Shown one piece after another: positions 1 through 8,445 of a stretch of DNA of 64,000 nt. How positions within the stretch are numbered: position 1 is the first letter of the stretch; every line of letters starts with the position of its first letter. Under the pieces are notes generated by a model, which did not search any database, was not told the DNA's origin, and saw only the letters and a program-made list of their open reading frames with translations. The position numbers were made by a program, and so were the translations under genes. Source of the stretch: Anaeromyxobacter diazotrophicus (lineage in GTDB: Bacteria; Myxococcota; Myxococcia; Myxococcales; Anaeromyxobacteraceae); contig NZ_BJTG01000003.1 of the NCBI RefSeq assembly GCF_013340205.1, positions 310,001-374,000 of the forward strand, written 5' to 3'.

Positions 1-1766
1 AGGCGCTCGAAGCTGGCGGCGCCCTCGGCGGCCACGCCGTCGAGGAAGGCGCGCCGGCCCGACTCGGAGTCCGGCTCGGAGAGGTAGACCGCCTCGGCGG
101 CTGCGACGCGCAGCGCCGGGTCGCCCTCGGTCTCGAGGGCGGTGCGCAGGAAGGCGACGTTGCGCGGGTCGCCGGAGCGGCCGAGCTGGTAGTAGGTGGC
201 GAGGTGCGCCTTCACGTCGGCGGCGGCCTCGTCGCGCGGGGCCGCGCTGCGCGGGGTGGCCGAGGCGACCGCGGCGCCGAGGTCGGCGGGCTGGCCGCCG
301 GCGGCGGCGAGCGCGCTCCCCACCGCGTCGATGGCGCGGATGGTCAGGTGGGCGCGGCCGGGGAAGTCGTTCACCAGGATCGAGAAGACGAGCCGCTCGC
401 GCGCAGCCGTCTCGACGAAGCCGGAGAGGCTGGTCACGTTCTCGAGCGTGCCGGTCTTGGCCCGCAGCCGGCCGTCGGTCGACTCCATGCGCCAGCGGGT
501 GGTGCCGTCCTTGCCGGCCACCGGCAGCGCCGCCAGGAAGTCGGCCATGATGGGGAAGCGCCGCCACACCTCGCGCAGCAGCGTCACCGTCTGGCGCGCG
601 CTGAAGCGGTTCGAGTCGTTGAGGCCCGAGCCGTTCTTCATGACGTAGCTGCCGCGCGGCAGGCCGGCTTCGGCCAGGAAGTCCTCGACCGCCTCGACGC
701 CCTTGGGCCAGGTGCCGGGGAGGCCCTTCTTCTCCGCGCCCAGCGTCTTGAGGAGCTGCTCCGCCACGAAGTTGTTGGAGGTCTTGTCGAGCTTGCGGAC
801 CACCTCGCCGAGCGCCTCCGACTGCGCCACCAGGAGCAGCCGCGCCGAGGGGGGCACGGGCGCGCGCCGCACCTGGCCGGTCACCCGCACCCCTCGCAGC
901 TCGAGCAGCCGCTTGAGGGTGTGGCCGAAGTAGAGCGGCGGGTCGTCGATCTTCCGGTAGAAGACCTGGTCGCGGCTTCCGGCCGGCAGCCGAGCGTCCA
1001 CGACGATGCGCTGGCGCCCGCTGGGGAGGCGCACCGAGGACGGCGTCACCCGCCGCCGGCCGTTCGAGCGCACCGTCCGCGTGCGGTTCTCGACCTCGAG
1101 GTAGTCGCTGGCCGGCTCCAGCTCGACCCGGCCGCGGTCGCCCGCGCGCGCGCCCGGCGCGACGTGGATCGCGACCACGTTGAAGTTGAGCGAGAGCGCG
1201 CCCACCGGCGCCAGGTAGGAGCGGTCGCCCCGCTCCTGGTCGTAGCCCGGCCCCTCGCGCTGCCCGTCGAAGAAGGCGTCGTCGACGAGGAGGTCGCCCC
1301 GCACCACCTTCACGCCGCGGTGGGCGATGTCGCCGGCGAGCGCCCACAGCCGCTCGGTCACGAAGGTCGGGTCGCCCTTGCCCTTCACCCACAGCGCCTT
1401 CACCGCGCCGCCGGACGGCGCGCCGTCGGCGTAGACCTCGGTGTCGAAGCGGTACTCGGGGCCGAGGCGCGCCAGCGCGGCCGCGCTCGTGAAGAGCTTC
1501 ACGTTCGAGGCGGGGTTGAGCAGCGCGTCCGGGTCGCGCGCGTAGAGCACCTCGCCCGAGTCGAGCGAGGCGACCACGATGCTGGCGCGGGCGGCGCGCA
1601 GCGGGGTGCGGGCGACGATCTCGTCGATGGCCTGGTCGAGCGCGCGCTTGCGATCGGCGGGGGCGGCGGCGTGCTCCGGCTCGGCCGGGGCGGGGTGGAC
1701 CGGCAGGGGCGCGAGCGCGAGGGCGAGCGCCGCCGTGGCGGCGCGGAGAGAGAGCGGGGTGGTCAT
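1..1766 (-). CDS. dacB: D-alanyl-D-alanine carboxypeptidase/endopeptidase, PBP4 (DacB) family, partial
   Basis: Penicillin-binding protein 4 type peptidase (MEROPS S13) that trims or cuts peptidoglycan peptides in the periplasm. The gene starts at an ATG and is still open at the window edge, giving 588 codons without a stop. An N-terminal hydrophobic segment (residues 5-22) looks like a signal peptide. All three active-site motifs are present in order: SxxK as S87-N-V-K90, SxN as S330-N-N332, and KTG at 437-439. After the catalytic part, residues from about 460 on are alanine-rich and helical with HEAT-like periodicity, beyond the usual end of the family. Family assignment is firm; the role of the C-terminal extension is unknown and its end is not in the window. 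Confidence 0.93.
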   Translation of the reverse strand, partial: MTTPLSLRAATAALALALAPLPVHPAPAEPEHAAAPADRKRALDQAIDEIVARTPLRAARASIVVASLDSGEVLYARDPDALLNPASNVKLFTSAAALARLGPEYRFDTEVYADGAPSGGAVKALWVKGKGDPTFVTERLWALAGDIAHRGVKVVRGDLLVDDAFFDGQREGPGYDQERGDRSYLAPVGALSLNFNVVAIHVAPGARAGDRGRVELEPASDYLEVENRTRTVRSNGRRRVTPSSVRLPSGRQRIVVDARLPAGSRDQVFYRKIDDPPLYFGHTLKRLLELRGVRVTGQVRRAPVPPSARLLLVAQSEALGEVVRKLDKTSNNFVAEQLLKTLGAEKKGLPGTWPKGVEAVEDFLAEAGLPRGSYVMKNGSGLNDSNRFSARQTVTLLREVWRRFPIMADFLAALPVAGKDGTTRWRMESTDGRLRAKTGTLENVTSLSGFVETAARERLVFSILVNDFPGRAHLTIRAIDAVGSALAAAGGQPADLGAAVASATPRSAAPRDEAAADVKAHLATYYQLGRSGDPRNVAFLRTALETEGDPALRVAAAEAVYLSEPDSESGRRAFLDGVAAEGAASFER

Positions 1767-1884
1767 GAGCGGGGAGCCTGGCGGCCCCGAGTTTAGGGGC
1801 AGGGCGGCCACCCGCGAAAACCTCTGCCGCTCCGGCCCTATTTCAGCGGCTTTGACAATCCGCCGGCGGCCGGGTAGCGTCTGC

Positions 1885-1899
1885 TGAGAATGAGTCTCA
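1885..1899. promoter_or_regulatory. Fur-box-like palindrome over the fur start codon
   Basis: The 15-mer TGAGAATGAGTCTCA has perfect 5-base arms (TGAGA/TCTCA) and matches the 7-1-7 Fur-box consensus TGATAATNATTATCA at 11 of 14 positions. The fur ATG lies inside it, so bound Fur could block both transcription and translation start. A second copy lies at the end of the gene. Autoregulation is inference. Confidence 0.6.
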
Positions 1900-2393
1900 G
1901 TCTCGATAAGAACGGCGCCGCTCCGGCCGACGCGAGCGGACAGGAGCCGCTGCTCGCGGCGGCGCTCGGCCGCTTCGAGGGCCTGCTGGCCGCCCGCGGC
2001 CTCCGGCTCACCGCCGCGCGCCGGGCCATCGTCGAGGCCGTCCTGCGCCGCGCCGGGCATTTCACCGTCGAGGCGCTGGTGGCCGACCTGCGGTCGCGCG
2101 GGCTCGCCGCGTCGAAGGCGACCGTCTACCGGGCGCTGCCGCTGCTGACGGAGGCCGGCATCCTGGCCTCGGCCGTGCTCACCGCCGACGAGCGGACCTA
2201 CGAGCGGGCGGTGGGGCGCGAGCACCACGACCACCTCGTGTGCCAGGGCTGCGGCAAGGTGGTGGAGTTCGAGTACGAGGCGATCGAGGTGCTCCAGCGC
2301 GAGCTGGCCGCTCGATACGGGTTCACCCTCGAGGGGCATCTGCATCAGCTGTTCGGCCGCTGCGCCGATTGCCGGAAGGGCGACACGAAATGA
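1890..2393 (+). CDS. fur: Fur-family metal-dependent transcriptional regulator
   Basis: 167-residue ferric-uptake-regulator family repressor. The N-terminal half is a winged helix (residues about 28-95, with KATVYRALPLL as the recognition-helix region). The C-terminal half has the metal signature HHDHLVC (112-118) and two CxxC pairs, C118/C121 and C158/C161, as in structural-zinc Fur proteins. An extra 25-residue N-terminal tail precedes the domain. The ATG sits within a Fur-box-like palindrome and the stop codon begins a second copy, which fits autoregulation. Whether the sensed metal is Fe, Zn or Mn cannot be read from sequence alone. The stop overlaps the start of a zinc-ribbon gene (ATGA). 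Confidence 0.92.
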   Translation: MSLSLDKNGAAPADASGQEPLLAAALGRFEGLLAARGLRLTAARRAIVEAVLRRAGHFTVEALVADLRSRGLAASKATVYRALPLLTEAGILASAVLTADERTYERAVGREHHDHLVCQGCGKVVEFEYEAIEVLQRELAARYGFTLEGHLHQLFGRCADCRKGDTK

Positions 2394-2611
2394 GAACGCG
2401 TCTCAGGGGAGACGAGGTGGGCGCTTCGCGCCACGCCGCCGACAGCAGCGGCGCGATCCGTTTCAGCGACGAACCGGCGACCCCCTGCTGCCAGGGCGAC
2501 GAGCTCCGCTGCGGCTGCGGAAGCCTGCTGGCGCGGATCGTGGGGCCGGCCGTCGAGCTGAAGTGCCGCCGCTGCAAGCGCGTCTGGAACATCCCCATCG
2601 AGAAGAGCTAG
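2390..2611 (+). CDS. Small Com-like zinc-ribbon protein coupled to fur
   Basis: 73-residue protein whose ATG overlaps the fur stop codon in an ATGA junction, implying translational coupling. Cysteines at CCQGDELRCGCG and CRRC, about 18 residues apart, form a treble-clef or ribbon pattern resembling the phage Mu Com family (C-G-C-G...EIKC-RC). The first 30 residues show no recognisable fold. The upstream palindrome TGAGAACGCGTCTCA overlaps its start, so it may also have its own Fur-controlled promoter. A metal-binding or RNA/DNA-binding accessory of Fur is plausible, but no function is established. Confidence 0.75.
   Translation: MRTRLRGDEVGASRHAADSSGAIRFSDEPATPCCQGDELRCGCGSLLARIVGPAVELKCRRCKRVWNIPIEKS
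2391..2405. promoter_or_regulatory. Second Fur-box-like palindrome
   Basis: TGAGAACGCGTCTCA repeats the arms TGAGA-N5-TCTCA of the copy at the fur start. It begins with the fur stop codon and covers the first codons of the zinc-ribbon gene. Confidence 0.55.
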
Positions 2612-2654
2612 CTGGCGGGCTGCGCGCCTGGCCTCCAGCCGCTACGAGGCCTCC

Positions 2655-3185
2655 ATGCTCGCCTACGTCTTCTGGCACTGGCCGCTCGCCGCCGTCTCCG
2701 AAGAGGAGTACCTGCAAGCCCTCGCGGCGTTTCACCAGGCCCTGCAGCGCGCGCCGCCGCCCGGCTTCCGCGGCTCGCGCGTCGTCGCCGTCGAGGGAGC
2801 GCCCTGGTGCGGCGCGGAGCGCGCGTTCGAGGACTGGTACCTCGTCGACGACTTCGCGGCGCTGGGCGCGCTCAACGAGGCCGCCATCGCCGGCGCGCGC
2901 CGCGCGCCCCACGACGCAGCGGCGCGCCGCGCGGCCGGCGGCGCGGGCGGGGTCTACCGGCGGCTCGCCGAGGGGAAGCGCGCGGACGACCGCGCGACCT
3001 GGCTCGCGAAGCCGTCCGGCGTGAGCTACGGCGACTTCCTGGCGCGGCTCCCGCCCGGCACCGAGCTGTGGCAGCGGCAGCTCGTCCTCGGCCCCGCGCC
3101 CGAGTTCCACTGGGCCGGCCCGGCGCCGGCCGGCGTGTCAGGGCTCACGCTCGCGGCGCGGGAGCGCTTCACGAGCGCCGTCTGA
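2655..3185 (+). CDS. Hypothetical protein
   Basis: 176-residue protein not recognised as any named family. It opens with an aromatic-rich strand (AYVFWHWP), has an alternating helix/strand character, and carries several Trp residues (W10, and WY in the middle). There is no signal peptide or membrane segment, so it is probably cytoplasmic. It lies 43 bases after the zinc-ribbon gene on the same strand, so it could be in the fur transcript, but the gap has no overlap or clear ribosome site. Codon use is typical of the neighbourhood, so it is likely a real gene. Confidence 0.65.
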   Translation: MLAYVFWHWPLAAVSEEEYLQALAAFHQALQRAPPPGFRGSRVVAVEGAPWCGAERAFEDWYLVDDFAALGALNEAAIAGARRAPHDAAARRAAGGAGGVYRRLAEGKRADDRATWLAKPSGVSYGDFLARLPPGTELWQRQLVLGPAPEFHWAGPAPAGVSGLTLAARERFTSAV

Positions 3186-3210
3186 GGGCCAGGCTCGCTT
3201 GGTCGATCCC

Positions 3211-3236
3211 GTAGGGCGGGGGCTCGTCCCCCGCCG
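3211..3236. repeat. Dispersed GC-rich palindromic repeat, copy A
   Basis: Begins GTAGGGCGGGGGCTCG and continues with the complementary C-run, forming a GGCGGGGG/CCCCCGCC stem. The same 25-26 bases recur inside the HNH gene (exact) and, inverted, between murC and murB. It lies intergenically upstream of the pirin gene. Confidence 0.75.
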
Positions 3237-3409
3237 CTGGGCGCACGGCGCGGCCGTCCTTGGTGCCAGCCCGCGCGGAGCCTCTGCCTGAAGTCGGCCG
3301 CTCCCGCTTCGCTAGCCCAGCGAGGCGGGGCCACTCCGCCAGGCCACATGGGTGTCTCTTTACACTCCAGGGGTGCTCCTTACGTTCCCGGCACACCCCG
3401 GAGGCACAC

Positions 3410-4117
3410 ATGATCACCGTCCGCCGCGCCGACGAGCGCGGGCACGCGGAGCACGGCTGGCTCGACAGCCGCCACACCTTCTCCTTCGCCGACTACCACG
3501 ACCCGGCGCACATGGGGTTCAGCGACCTCCGCGTCATCAACGAGGACCGGGTGGAGCCGGGCCAGGGCTTCGGCACGCACGGGCACCGCGACATGGAGAT
3601 CATCTCCTACGTGCTCGAGGGCGAGCTCTCGCACCGCGACTCCATGGGCACGGGCTCCGTCATCCGGCCGGGCGAGGTGCAGCGCATGAGCGCCGGCACC
3701 GGCGTGCGGCACAGCGAGCAGAACCCGTCGCGCGAGCGCCCCGTGCACTTCCTGCAGATCTGGATCCTGCCCGACCGCGCCGGCCACACGCCGTCCTACG
3801 AGCAGAAGGCGTTCCCCGAGGCGGAGCGCCGGGGCCGGCTGCGCCTCGTCGCCTCGCCGGACGGCGCCGAGGGCTCGCTCACCATCCACCAGGACGCCCG
3901 CATGTACGCCGGCCTGCTGGCGGAGGGCGAGCAGGCCCGGCTCCCGCTCGCGGAGGGGCGGCAGGCCTGGGTGCAGCTCGCGCGCGGGGAGCTGTCCGTG
4001 AACGGGCAGGCGCTCCGGGCCGGGGACGGCGCCGCGCTGACGGGCGAGGCGGCGGTCGAGCTGGCCGGCCGCGGCGCCGCGCCGGCGGAGGTGCTCGTCT
4101 TCGACCTCGCGCCGTGA
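3410..4117 (+). CDS. Pirin family protein (YhhW-like)
   Basis: 236-residue bicupin. The N-terminal cupin holds a complete metal site exactly where E. coli YhhW has it: H57, H59, H101 and E103. Pirins of this type bind Fe(II) or another divalent metal, and several oxidise quercetin; the natural substrate here is unknown. The start is set by GGAGG seven bases upstream; an upstream in-frame extension runs through the palindromic repeat region and is not credible. It is convergent with the methylase gene, with only 11 bases between stops. Confidence 0.93.
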   Translation: MITVRRADERGHAEHGWLDSRHTFSFADYHDPAHMGFSDLRVINEDRVEPGQGFGTHGHRDMEIISYVLEGELSHRDSMGTGSVIRPGEVQRMSAGTGVRHSEQNPSRERPVHFLQIWILPDRAGHTPSYEQKAFPEAERRGRLRLVASPDGAEGSLTIHQDARMYAGLLAEGEQARLPLAEGRQAWVQLARGELSVNGQALRAGDGAALTGEAAVELAGRGAAPAEVLVFDLAP

Positions 4118-4128
4118 GGCGGGTCGGG

Positions 4129-5982
4129 CTAGCGCCGGCCGCCCGCGGCCACCGCGGCCCGCACCTGCGCGGCGTGCGCGAGCCGCGCCTCGACCCGCGC
4201 CAGGAGCTCGCGCCGGCCGGCCTCCACCTCGCGCGGGGCGAGCCCGAGCGCGTCGCCGACGAGGCCGTCGAGCTCGCGCTGCGCCGGCCGCGCCAGCATC
4301 GCGCGGAGGTCGGTCGTGACCGGGTCGCGCGCCAGCGCCGCCCGGCACGCCTCGAGCGCGCCGCGGCGGGCGGCGAGCGCCGCCGGGCGCGGGAACGGCG
4401 CCCCGGCCAGCACCCCGCAGTCGACGTCGGCGATGGCCTGCATCCCGGTGAGCTGCCGCGCGGCGCGGTCCACGGCGAGCCGCAGCGGCGTCGACGAGAG
4501 CGCCAGCGCGACCAGCCACGGCTCCTGGTCCGGGCCGGGGAAGAGGGCGTGCCACTTCTTGTCCTCCCACAGCCCGCCCTCGTTCAGCACCGCGAAGGCG
4601 CGCGCGCCCACCTTGGCTGGGTAGAGCACCGGGGCCGGGGTCCGGCCCGGCGCCACGCGCCACCACGGCGAGCGCCCGGCGCAGGTGGGGCGGGCGGCGA
4701 CGCCGCGCGCCTCGCCGAGCGCGACGTAGGCGCGCGCCGCGGGGCCGAGCTCGGCCGGGCGGAAGAGCGCGCGCCGCGGCGCGACCTGCTCCGGGGCGGC
4801 CGCCTCCCGCAGCGAGGCGAGGATGGGCTGCGCGTCGCCCGGCGCGAGCGCCAGCTCCCCGGCGAGCGCGCTCTCGAAGCGGCCGCCGCCCCGGGGGACG
4901 AGGTGGAAGAAGGCGTTGCAGCCCGACTTCATGCCGAAGCGCACCCGGCACGCGTCGCCCAGCGCGCCCGCGCCGGCGGCGGCGGCGCGCGCGGCGCGAA
5001 GCGGCCGGAGCCGCGCGCTGCCCGCCCCGCGCGCCAGCGCCGCCAGCTCCTCCGCGCCCAGCGCGGCGAGCGGGACGGAGGCCTCGGCGGCCGCGCGGCC
5101 CAGGTGCCCCTCCGACCAGACCGCGAGCGCCGTGTCGACCGAGGCGGCGAAGCTGCCCGCGGCGCGGGAGCGGAGCCGCCAGGCGAACCCGCCGCGCGCC
5201 GCGCCGTCCGCCCGCAGCGGCGCCGCGGACCGCGCGGTGTCGAGCGCGCGCGGCCACACGAGCGCCACGTCCGCGGCGTGGCGCAGCGCCAGGGCGGCGA
5301 AGTGCGCCGACAGGTCGGCCTGCCGGGAGAGCCCGCTCGCTCGCGCCGCGCGAGCCTTGTCGGCCGCGGCGAGCGCCTCGTGGCGGAGGAAGGGCGGGTT
5401 CATGAGGACGAGGTCCGCCGCGGGCCACGCGCGCCGGGTCGCGTCGCCGCAGGCGAGGTCGGCGCGGGCGCCGAGGAGCCGCAGGCGCGCCTCCGCCGCG
5501 CCGGCCGCGAGCGGCGCCACGTCGAGGCCGAGGAGGCGCGGCTCGGCCCCGCAGCGGCGCGCGACCTGGAGCGCCGCCACGAGGAGCGCGCCGCCGCCGC
5601 AGGCCGGGTCGAGGACGCGCGCGCCGTCGAGGGCGCGCCGGAGCCGCGCGGGCGCGGGCGCCGCGCCGAGCAGCGCCAGCACCGCCTCGTCCTCGGCGCA
5701 GCCGCGGCGCGCGGCCACGCGCGCGAGCCCCAGCGCCGCCAGCAGCCGCGCCTCGGCCGCCTCGGTGAACACCGCCCCGCGCGCGCCGTCGAGCGCGCCG
5801 CGCGCGATGGCCTCCAGGAGCCGGCCGTCGAGCCGCGCGGGGGCGGGGTCGAGCTCGCTGCCGACGGCGAAGCTCGCCAGGGGACCGCCGGGCCTGCCGG
5901 CGAGCCGGCGCGCGGCGGCGCTGAGGCGCGCCTCGGGCGCGAGGGGCAGGAGCGCCGCCAGGGCGCGCGCGACGGACGTCAC
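4129..5982 (-). CDS. Orphan N6-adenine DNA methyltransferase (Eco57I/TaqI-like)
   Basis: 617-residue methylase. SAM-binding motif I is DPACGGGALL (125-134) and catalytic motif IV is NPPF (195-198), the signature of N6-adenine (gamma-type) DNA methylases. A C-terminal half with a conserved F-G-M-K-S-G-x-N-x-F-F segment around residue 355 resembles the target-recognition domain of Eco57I/TaqI-type enzymes. No endonuclease motif (PD-(D/E)xK) is evident in the N-terminal part and no restriction gene is adjacent, so it looks like an orphan methylase. It is translationally coupled (ATGA) to the upstream membrane-protein gene. Target sequence and role (epigenetic or relic restriction) are unknown. 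Confidence 0.82.
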   Translation of the reverse strand: MTSVARALAALLPLAPEARLSAAARRLAGRPGGPLASFAVGSELDPAPARLDGRLLEAIARGALDGARGAVFTEAAEARLLAALGLARVAARRGCAEDEAVLALLGAAPAPARLRRALDGARVLDPACGGGALLVAALQVARRCGAEPRLLGLDVAPLAAGAAEARLRLLGARADLACGDATRRAWPAADLVLMNPPFLRHEALAAADKARAARASGLSRQADLSAHFAALALRHAADVALVWPRALDTARSAAPLRADGAARGGFAWRLRSRAAGSFAASVDTALAVWSEGHLGRAAAEASVPLAALGAEELAALARGAGSARLRPLRAARAAAAGAGALGDACRVRFGMKSGCNAFFHLVPRGGGRFESALAGELALAPGDAQPILASLREAAAPEQVAPRRALFRPAELGPAARAYVALGEARGVAARPTCAGRSPWWRVAPGRTPAPVLYPAKVGARAFAVLNEGGLWEDKKWHALFPGPDQEPWLVALALSSTPLRLAVDRAARQLTGMQAIADVDCGVLAGAPFPRPAALAARRGALEACRAALARDPVTTDLRAMLARPAQRELDGLVGDALGLAPREVEAGRRELLARVEARLAHAAQVRAAVAAGGRR

Positions 5983-6347
5983 GCCGCCATCTTAGCGGGA
6001 TGCCGCGCCTCGGCGACCTTGCCGCTCGGCACCAGCGCGAGCAGCAGCACGGCGACCCCGGAGGCGAGCTCGTTGGCGGTGACCGTGCGCGAGCCGAAGC
6101 CCAGCGCGTCGGCCGCCGCGAGCAGCCAGATCGCCGGCGCGGCCAGCGCGAACCGCACCAGCGGCCACTCCAGCGCGGCGAGCGTGCCGACGCTGACGAG
6201 GAGGCCCAGCGCGACGTCGTGCAGCACGGCCGCGACGGTGGGGTAGCCGAGGACGAGCGGCGCCAGCATGAGCCAGAGTCCCACCGCGAAGGTAGCCCAG
6301 CGTGCGCGCATCACCTCCACGGTGGGCCGGGGCGCGCGCACCGTCAA
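5979..6347 (-). CDS. Small SPW-repeat-like integral membrane protein
   Basis: 122-residue protein with about four hydrophobic segments and the motif G-L-W-L-M-L-A-P-L-V-L-G-Y, typical of SPW-repeat membrane proteins. Its last codons overlap the methylase start by four bases. Function of the family is unknown. The pairing with a DNA methylase may be only transcriptional convenience. Confidence 0.72.
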   Translation of the reverse strand: MTVRAPRPTVEVMRARWATFAVGLWLMLAPLVLGYPTVAAVLHDVALGLLVSVGTLAALEWPLVRFALAAPAIWLLAAADALGFGSRTVTANELASGVAVLLLALVPSGKVAEARHPAKMAA

Positions 6348-6492
6348 GGTACGCCGCCCGCCGGCCCCCGCCGGGGCGGTCGCCCGGAGCGCGGCGGAGC
6401 GTGCGCGCCCCCCTCCGAGGGCCCCGCCGGGGGGCGCTCCCTGGGGGAGGGCTCTCCCGCGCCTGGCGTCCTGTACGATCGGCCCTCGCTAC

Positions 6493-6516
6493 GGGCCAGG
6501 AGTCGAAAACTGGCCC
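6493..6516. other. Inverted repeat upstream of a small gene
   Basis: GGGCCAG and CTGGCCC form a perfect 7-bp stem around a 10-base A-rich loop. It lies 69 bases upstream of the next start codon on the plus strand, in an otherwise gene-free 237-base gap. It could be an operator or a 5'-leader hairpin; no T-run follows. Confidence 0.35.
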
Positions 6517-6584
6517 TGTCAGAGGACGTCGCTAGCATGCCCCCATCTGGTCGACCCTCGGCCGCAACGCGACGACGGACGCAC

Positions 6585-6851
6585 ATGACGACATCGGACG
6601 AGCGAGTCGCGACGGAGATGGGCCGCGCGCTCATGGCCCTCTACCGGGCCGGGATGCAGGTTCGGGTCTGGCCCGACGCCCTCTCGGGGCGCGCCTCGGC
6701 CCGCATCGTGGCCGGCCCCAGCGCCCACCGCCGCCGCGCCGCCGCGCCGCGCTCAGCGACTGGCGAAGGCGACTCGCCGCTCTCGGCGCTGTACGCCGCC
6801 GTCGAGCGGATGAACACGCGCGCCGGCGCCGTCGTCGTGCAGCTGGATTAG
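6585..6851 (+). CDS. Small hypothetical protein
   Basis: 88-residue protein, not recognised. The central part is basic (R/A-rich around residues 38-60) and is flanked by predicted helices. The chosen ATG opens a reading frame that stays protein-like; an upstream in-frame ATG would add 16 basic residues. It ends at a strong hairpin shared with the convergent gene. Codon use is ordinary. Weak support as a real gene beyond an open frame and codon bias. Confidence 0.45.
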   Translation: MTTSDERVATEMGRALMALYRAGMQVRVWPDALSGRASARIVAGPSAHRRRAAAPRSATGEGDSPLSALYAAVERMNTRAGAVVVQLD

Positions 6852-6878
6852 GACGGGCGGGCGGCCCCGCCCCCGTCC
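6851..6878. terminator. GC-rich hairpin between convergent genes
   Basis: GGACGGG...CCCGTCC arms with G/C-rich inner stem lie immediately after the plus-strand stop and just before the minus-strand stop. Possible bidirectional transcription end without a T-run. Confidence 0.45.
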
Positions 6879-6885
6879 AGCGGCG

Positions 6886-7167
6886 TCACGCGAACAGCCC
6901 GTCCAGGCGCCGCTCGATGTCCTCCTGCACCTGCTTCTTCATCGCGCCGGGGACGAGCATGGGGAAGTGCAGGTCGATGGTGACGTGCCCGTCGCCGGCC
7001 GCGTAGACGCCGGAGATCCCCATCTTCGAGACCTTGCCGGTCTTCGCGGCGGGGTCGCGGTCGTACTTGAGCCCCATCTTGGCCGTGAGGCGCTCCATCA
7101 CCTCGTCGACCTTCTCGTAGATCTGCTGGGCGTCCTTGCCCGGGTACTCTCGCTTGATCTGCGGCAT
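6886..7167 (-). CDS. Polyhydroxyalkanoic acid system family protein (PHA_gran_rgn)
   Basis: 93-residue protein with the pattern of the polyhydroxyalkanoic acid system family: a start MPQIKREYPG, a helix ending in K-Y-D, then strands GVYAAGDGHVTIDLHFPML and a C-terminal amphipathic helix. Family members are linked to PHA granules but their biochemical role is not settled. The ATG is chosen over an upstream in-frame start because the family begins at this residue and AAGGA lies next to it. It follows queC by 19 bases on the same strand. Confidence 0.75.
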   Translation of the reverse strand: MPQIKREYPGKDAQQIYEKVDEVMERLTAKMGLKYDRDPAAKTGKVSKMGISGVYAAGDGHVTIDLHFPMLVPGAMKKQVQEDIERRLDGLFA

Positions 7168-7186
7168 TCCTTGGTGACCTCCGACT

Positions 7187-7888
7187 TCAGACGTACACGG
7201 TAGGATCCGGGACTCCCGCCTCGGCAAACCCCTTCCGCCGCAGCTCGCAGGCGTCGCAGCGCCCGCAGGCGCGGCCTCGGACGGGGTCGTAGCACGAGAG
7301 GGTCAGCCGGTAGGGCACCCCGAGCGCGGTCCCGAGCCGGACGATCCCGGCCTTCGAGAGCCGCAGGAGGGGGGCGCGGACGTGGAGCGGCCGGCCCTCG
7401 ACGCCCGCCTTGGTGGCGACGCGCGCCAGCCGCTCGAAGGCGCGGATGAAGGCGGGGCGGCAGTCCGGGTAGCCCGAGTAGTCGATGGCGTTCACGCCGA
7501 CGTAGATGTCGCTCGCGCCGAGCGTCTCGGCGTGCGCGAGCGCCAGCGCGAGCAGGACGGTGTTGCGCGCCGGCACGTAGGTGACCGGGATGCCCCGCCC
7601 CATGGCGCGCGCCGGCCGGTCCTTCGGCACGGCGACGCCGGCGTCGGTGAGCGCCGAGCCCCCGAACGCCGACAGGTCGACCCTGACCACCCGGTGGTCG
7701 GCCGCCCCCAGCGCCCGCGCCACCCGGCGCGCCCGGTCGAGCTCGGTGCGGTGGCGCTGCCCGTAGTTCACGGACAGCGCGTGCGCCTCGAAGCCGTCGC
7801 GGCGAGCGACGGCGAGGCAGGTGCTCGAGTCGAGGCCTCCGGAGAGGAGGACCACCGCGCGCGGCGCGGCGCGCTTCCGCTTCGCCAT
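7187..7888 (-). CDS. queC: 7-cyano-7-deazaguanine synthase
   Basis: 233-residue QueC, which converts 7-carboxy-7-deazaguanine to preQ0 with ATP and ammonia on the route to queuosine (or deazaguanine-modified DNA). The N-terminal PP-loop motif is [12 protein letters not shown] (about residues 11-22). The C-terminal zinc site is the C...CGRCDAC cluster near residue 210-221. The chosen ATG gives a normal family length; an ATG three codons upstream is also possible. Other preQ0 genes (queD, queE, queF) are not in the window. Confidence 0.95.
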   Translation of the reverse strand: MAKRKRAAPRAVVLLSGGLDSSTCLAVARRDGFEAHALSVNYGQRHRTELDRARRVARALGAADHRVVRVDLSAFGGSALTDAGVAVPKDRPARAMGRGIPVTYVPARNTVLLALALAHAETLGASDIYVGVNAIDYSGYPDCRPAFIRAFERLARVATKAGVEGRPLHVRAPLLRLSKAGIVRLGTALGVPYRLTLSCYDPVRGRACGRCDACELRRKGFAEAGVPDPTVYV

Positions 7889-7929
7889 GCGGCGCATCCT
7901 CCACGAACCGCCCCCCTGCGGCAAGCGGG

Positions 7930-8445
7930 TCAGGGCGCGCCGGTGACGGTCCAGCGCGCGGTGCAGGGCACCCCGCAGGCGGTCCCGCCGTCCTTCTCGC
8001 ACCCCGCCGTGCCGCCGTCGGGCGGCGCGAGGTCGTCGGAGAGCTGGCCCGAGAAGCCGGTGACCCCGCCGTCGCTCCGGAGCAGGTCGCCCTCGAGCGT
8101 CTCGACCACCGTGAGCGGGCACCCGCAGGCGTCCAGCGTCGCCGGCGCCGGCGGGGCCTTCAGCGTCAGGTGGTCGCCCTCGCGGTCGCCGGCGAGCGGG
8201 GCCGACTCCAGGCGGTCGAGGCACAGGTAGGCCTGCGTGTCGGTGTAGGAGAGGGTCCCCGTGAAGGCGAGGCCCCCGTCGACGCTCGGGCAGATCCCGC
8301 CGTCGGCCTTGTCGGCCTGGCCGCTGAAGACGAGGGTGGCGACCGGCGCGCCGGGGCAGGCGGGGGGGTGCGCCCGCGCCTCGCAGCCGGCGAGCGCCGC
8401 CGCCAGCGCGAGGCCCAGCGCCCTCGCGGCGCGGGGCGCGCTCAC
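7930..8445 (-). CDS. Predicted lipoprotein, unknown function
   Basis: 171-residue protein beginning at a GTG that overlaps the previous gene's stop (GTGA). A lipobox ALAGC near residue 22 follows a short hydrophobic run, predicting an acylated lipoprotein. The mature part is Cys- and Asp/Gly-rich, with repeated D-G-G turns and beta-strand character, like a small secreted beta-sandwich. No family recognised. Coupling to the TPR-like gene suggests they work together at the envelope. Confidence 0.75.
   Translation of the reverse strand: MSAPRAARALGLALAAALAGCEARAHPPACPGAPVATLVFSGQADKADGGICPSVDGGLAFTGTLSYTDTQAYLCLDRLESAPLAGDREGDHLTLKAPPAPATLDACGCPLTVVETLEGDLLRSDGGVTGFSGQLSDDLAPPDGGTAGCEKDGGTACGVPCTARWTVTGAP

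Noticed and set aside
204-1796. Long plus-strand open frame opposite dacB
   Set aside because: Its protein is Arg/Gly/Ala-rich without any motif; the opposite strand encodes all three penicillin-binding motifs in one frame.
3352-6246. 964-codon plus-strand frame over pirin and methylase
   Set aside because: High-GC open frame of low complexity; the pirin and methylase motifs lie in other frames.
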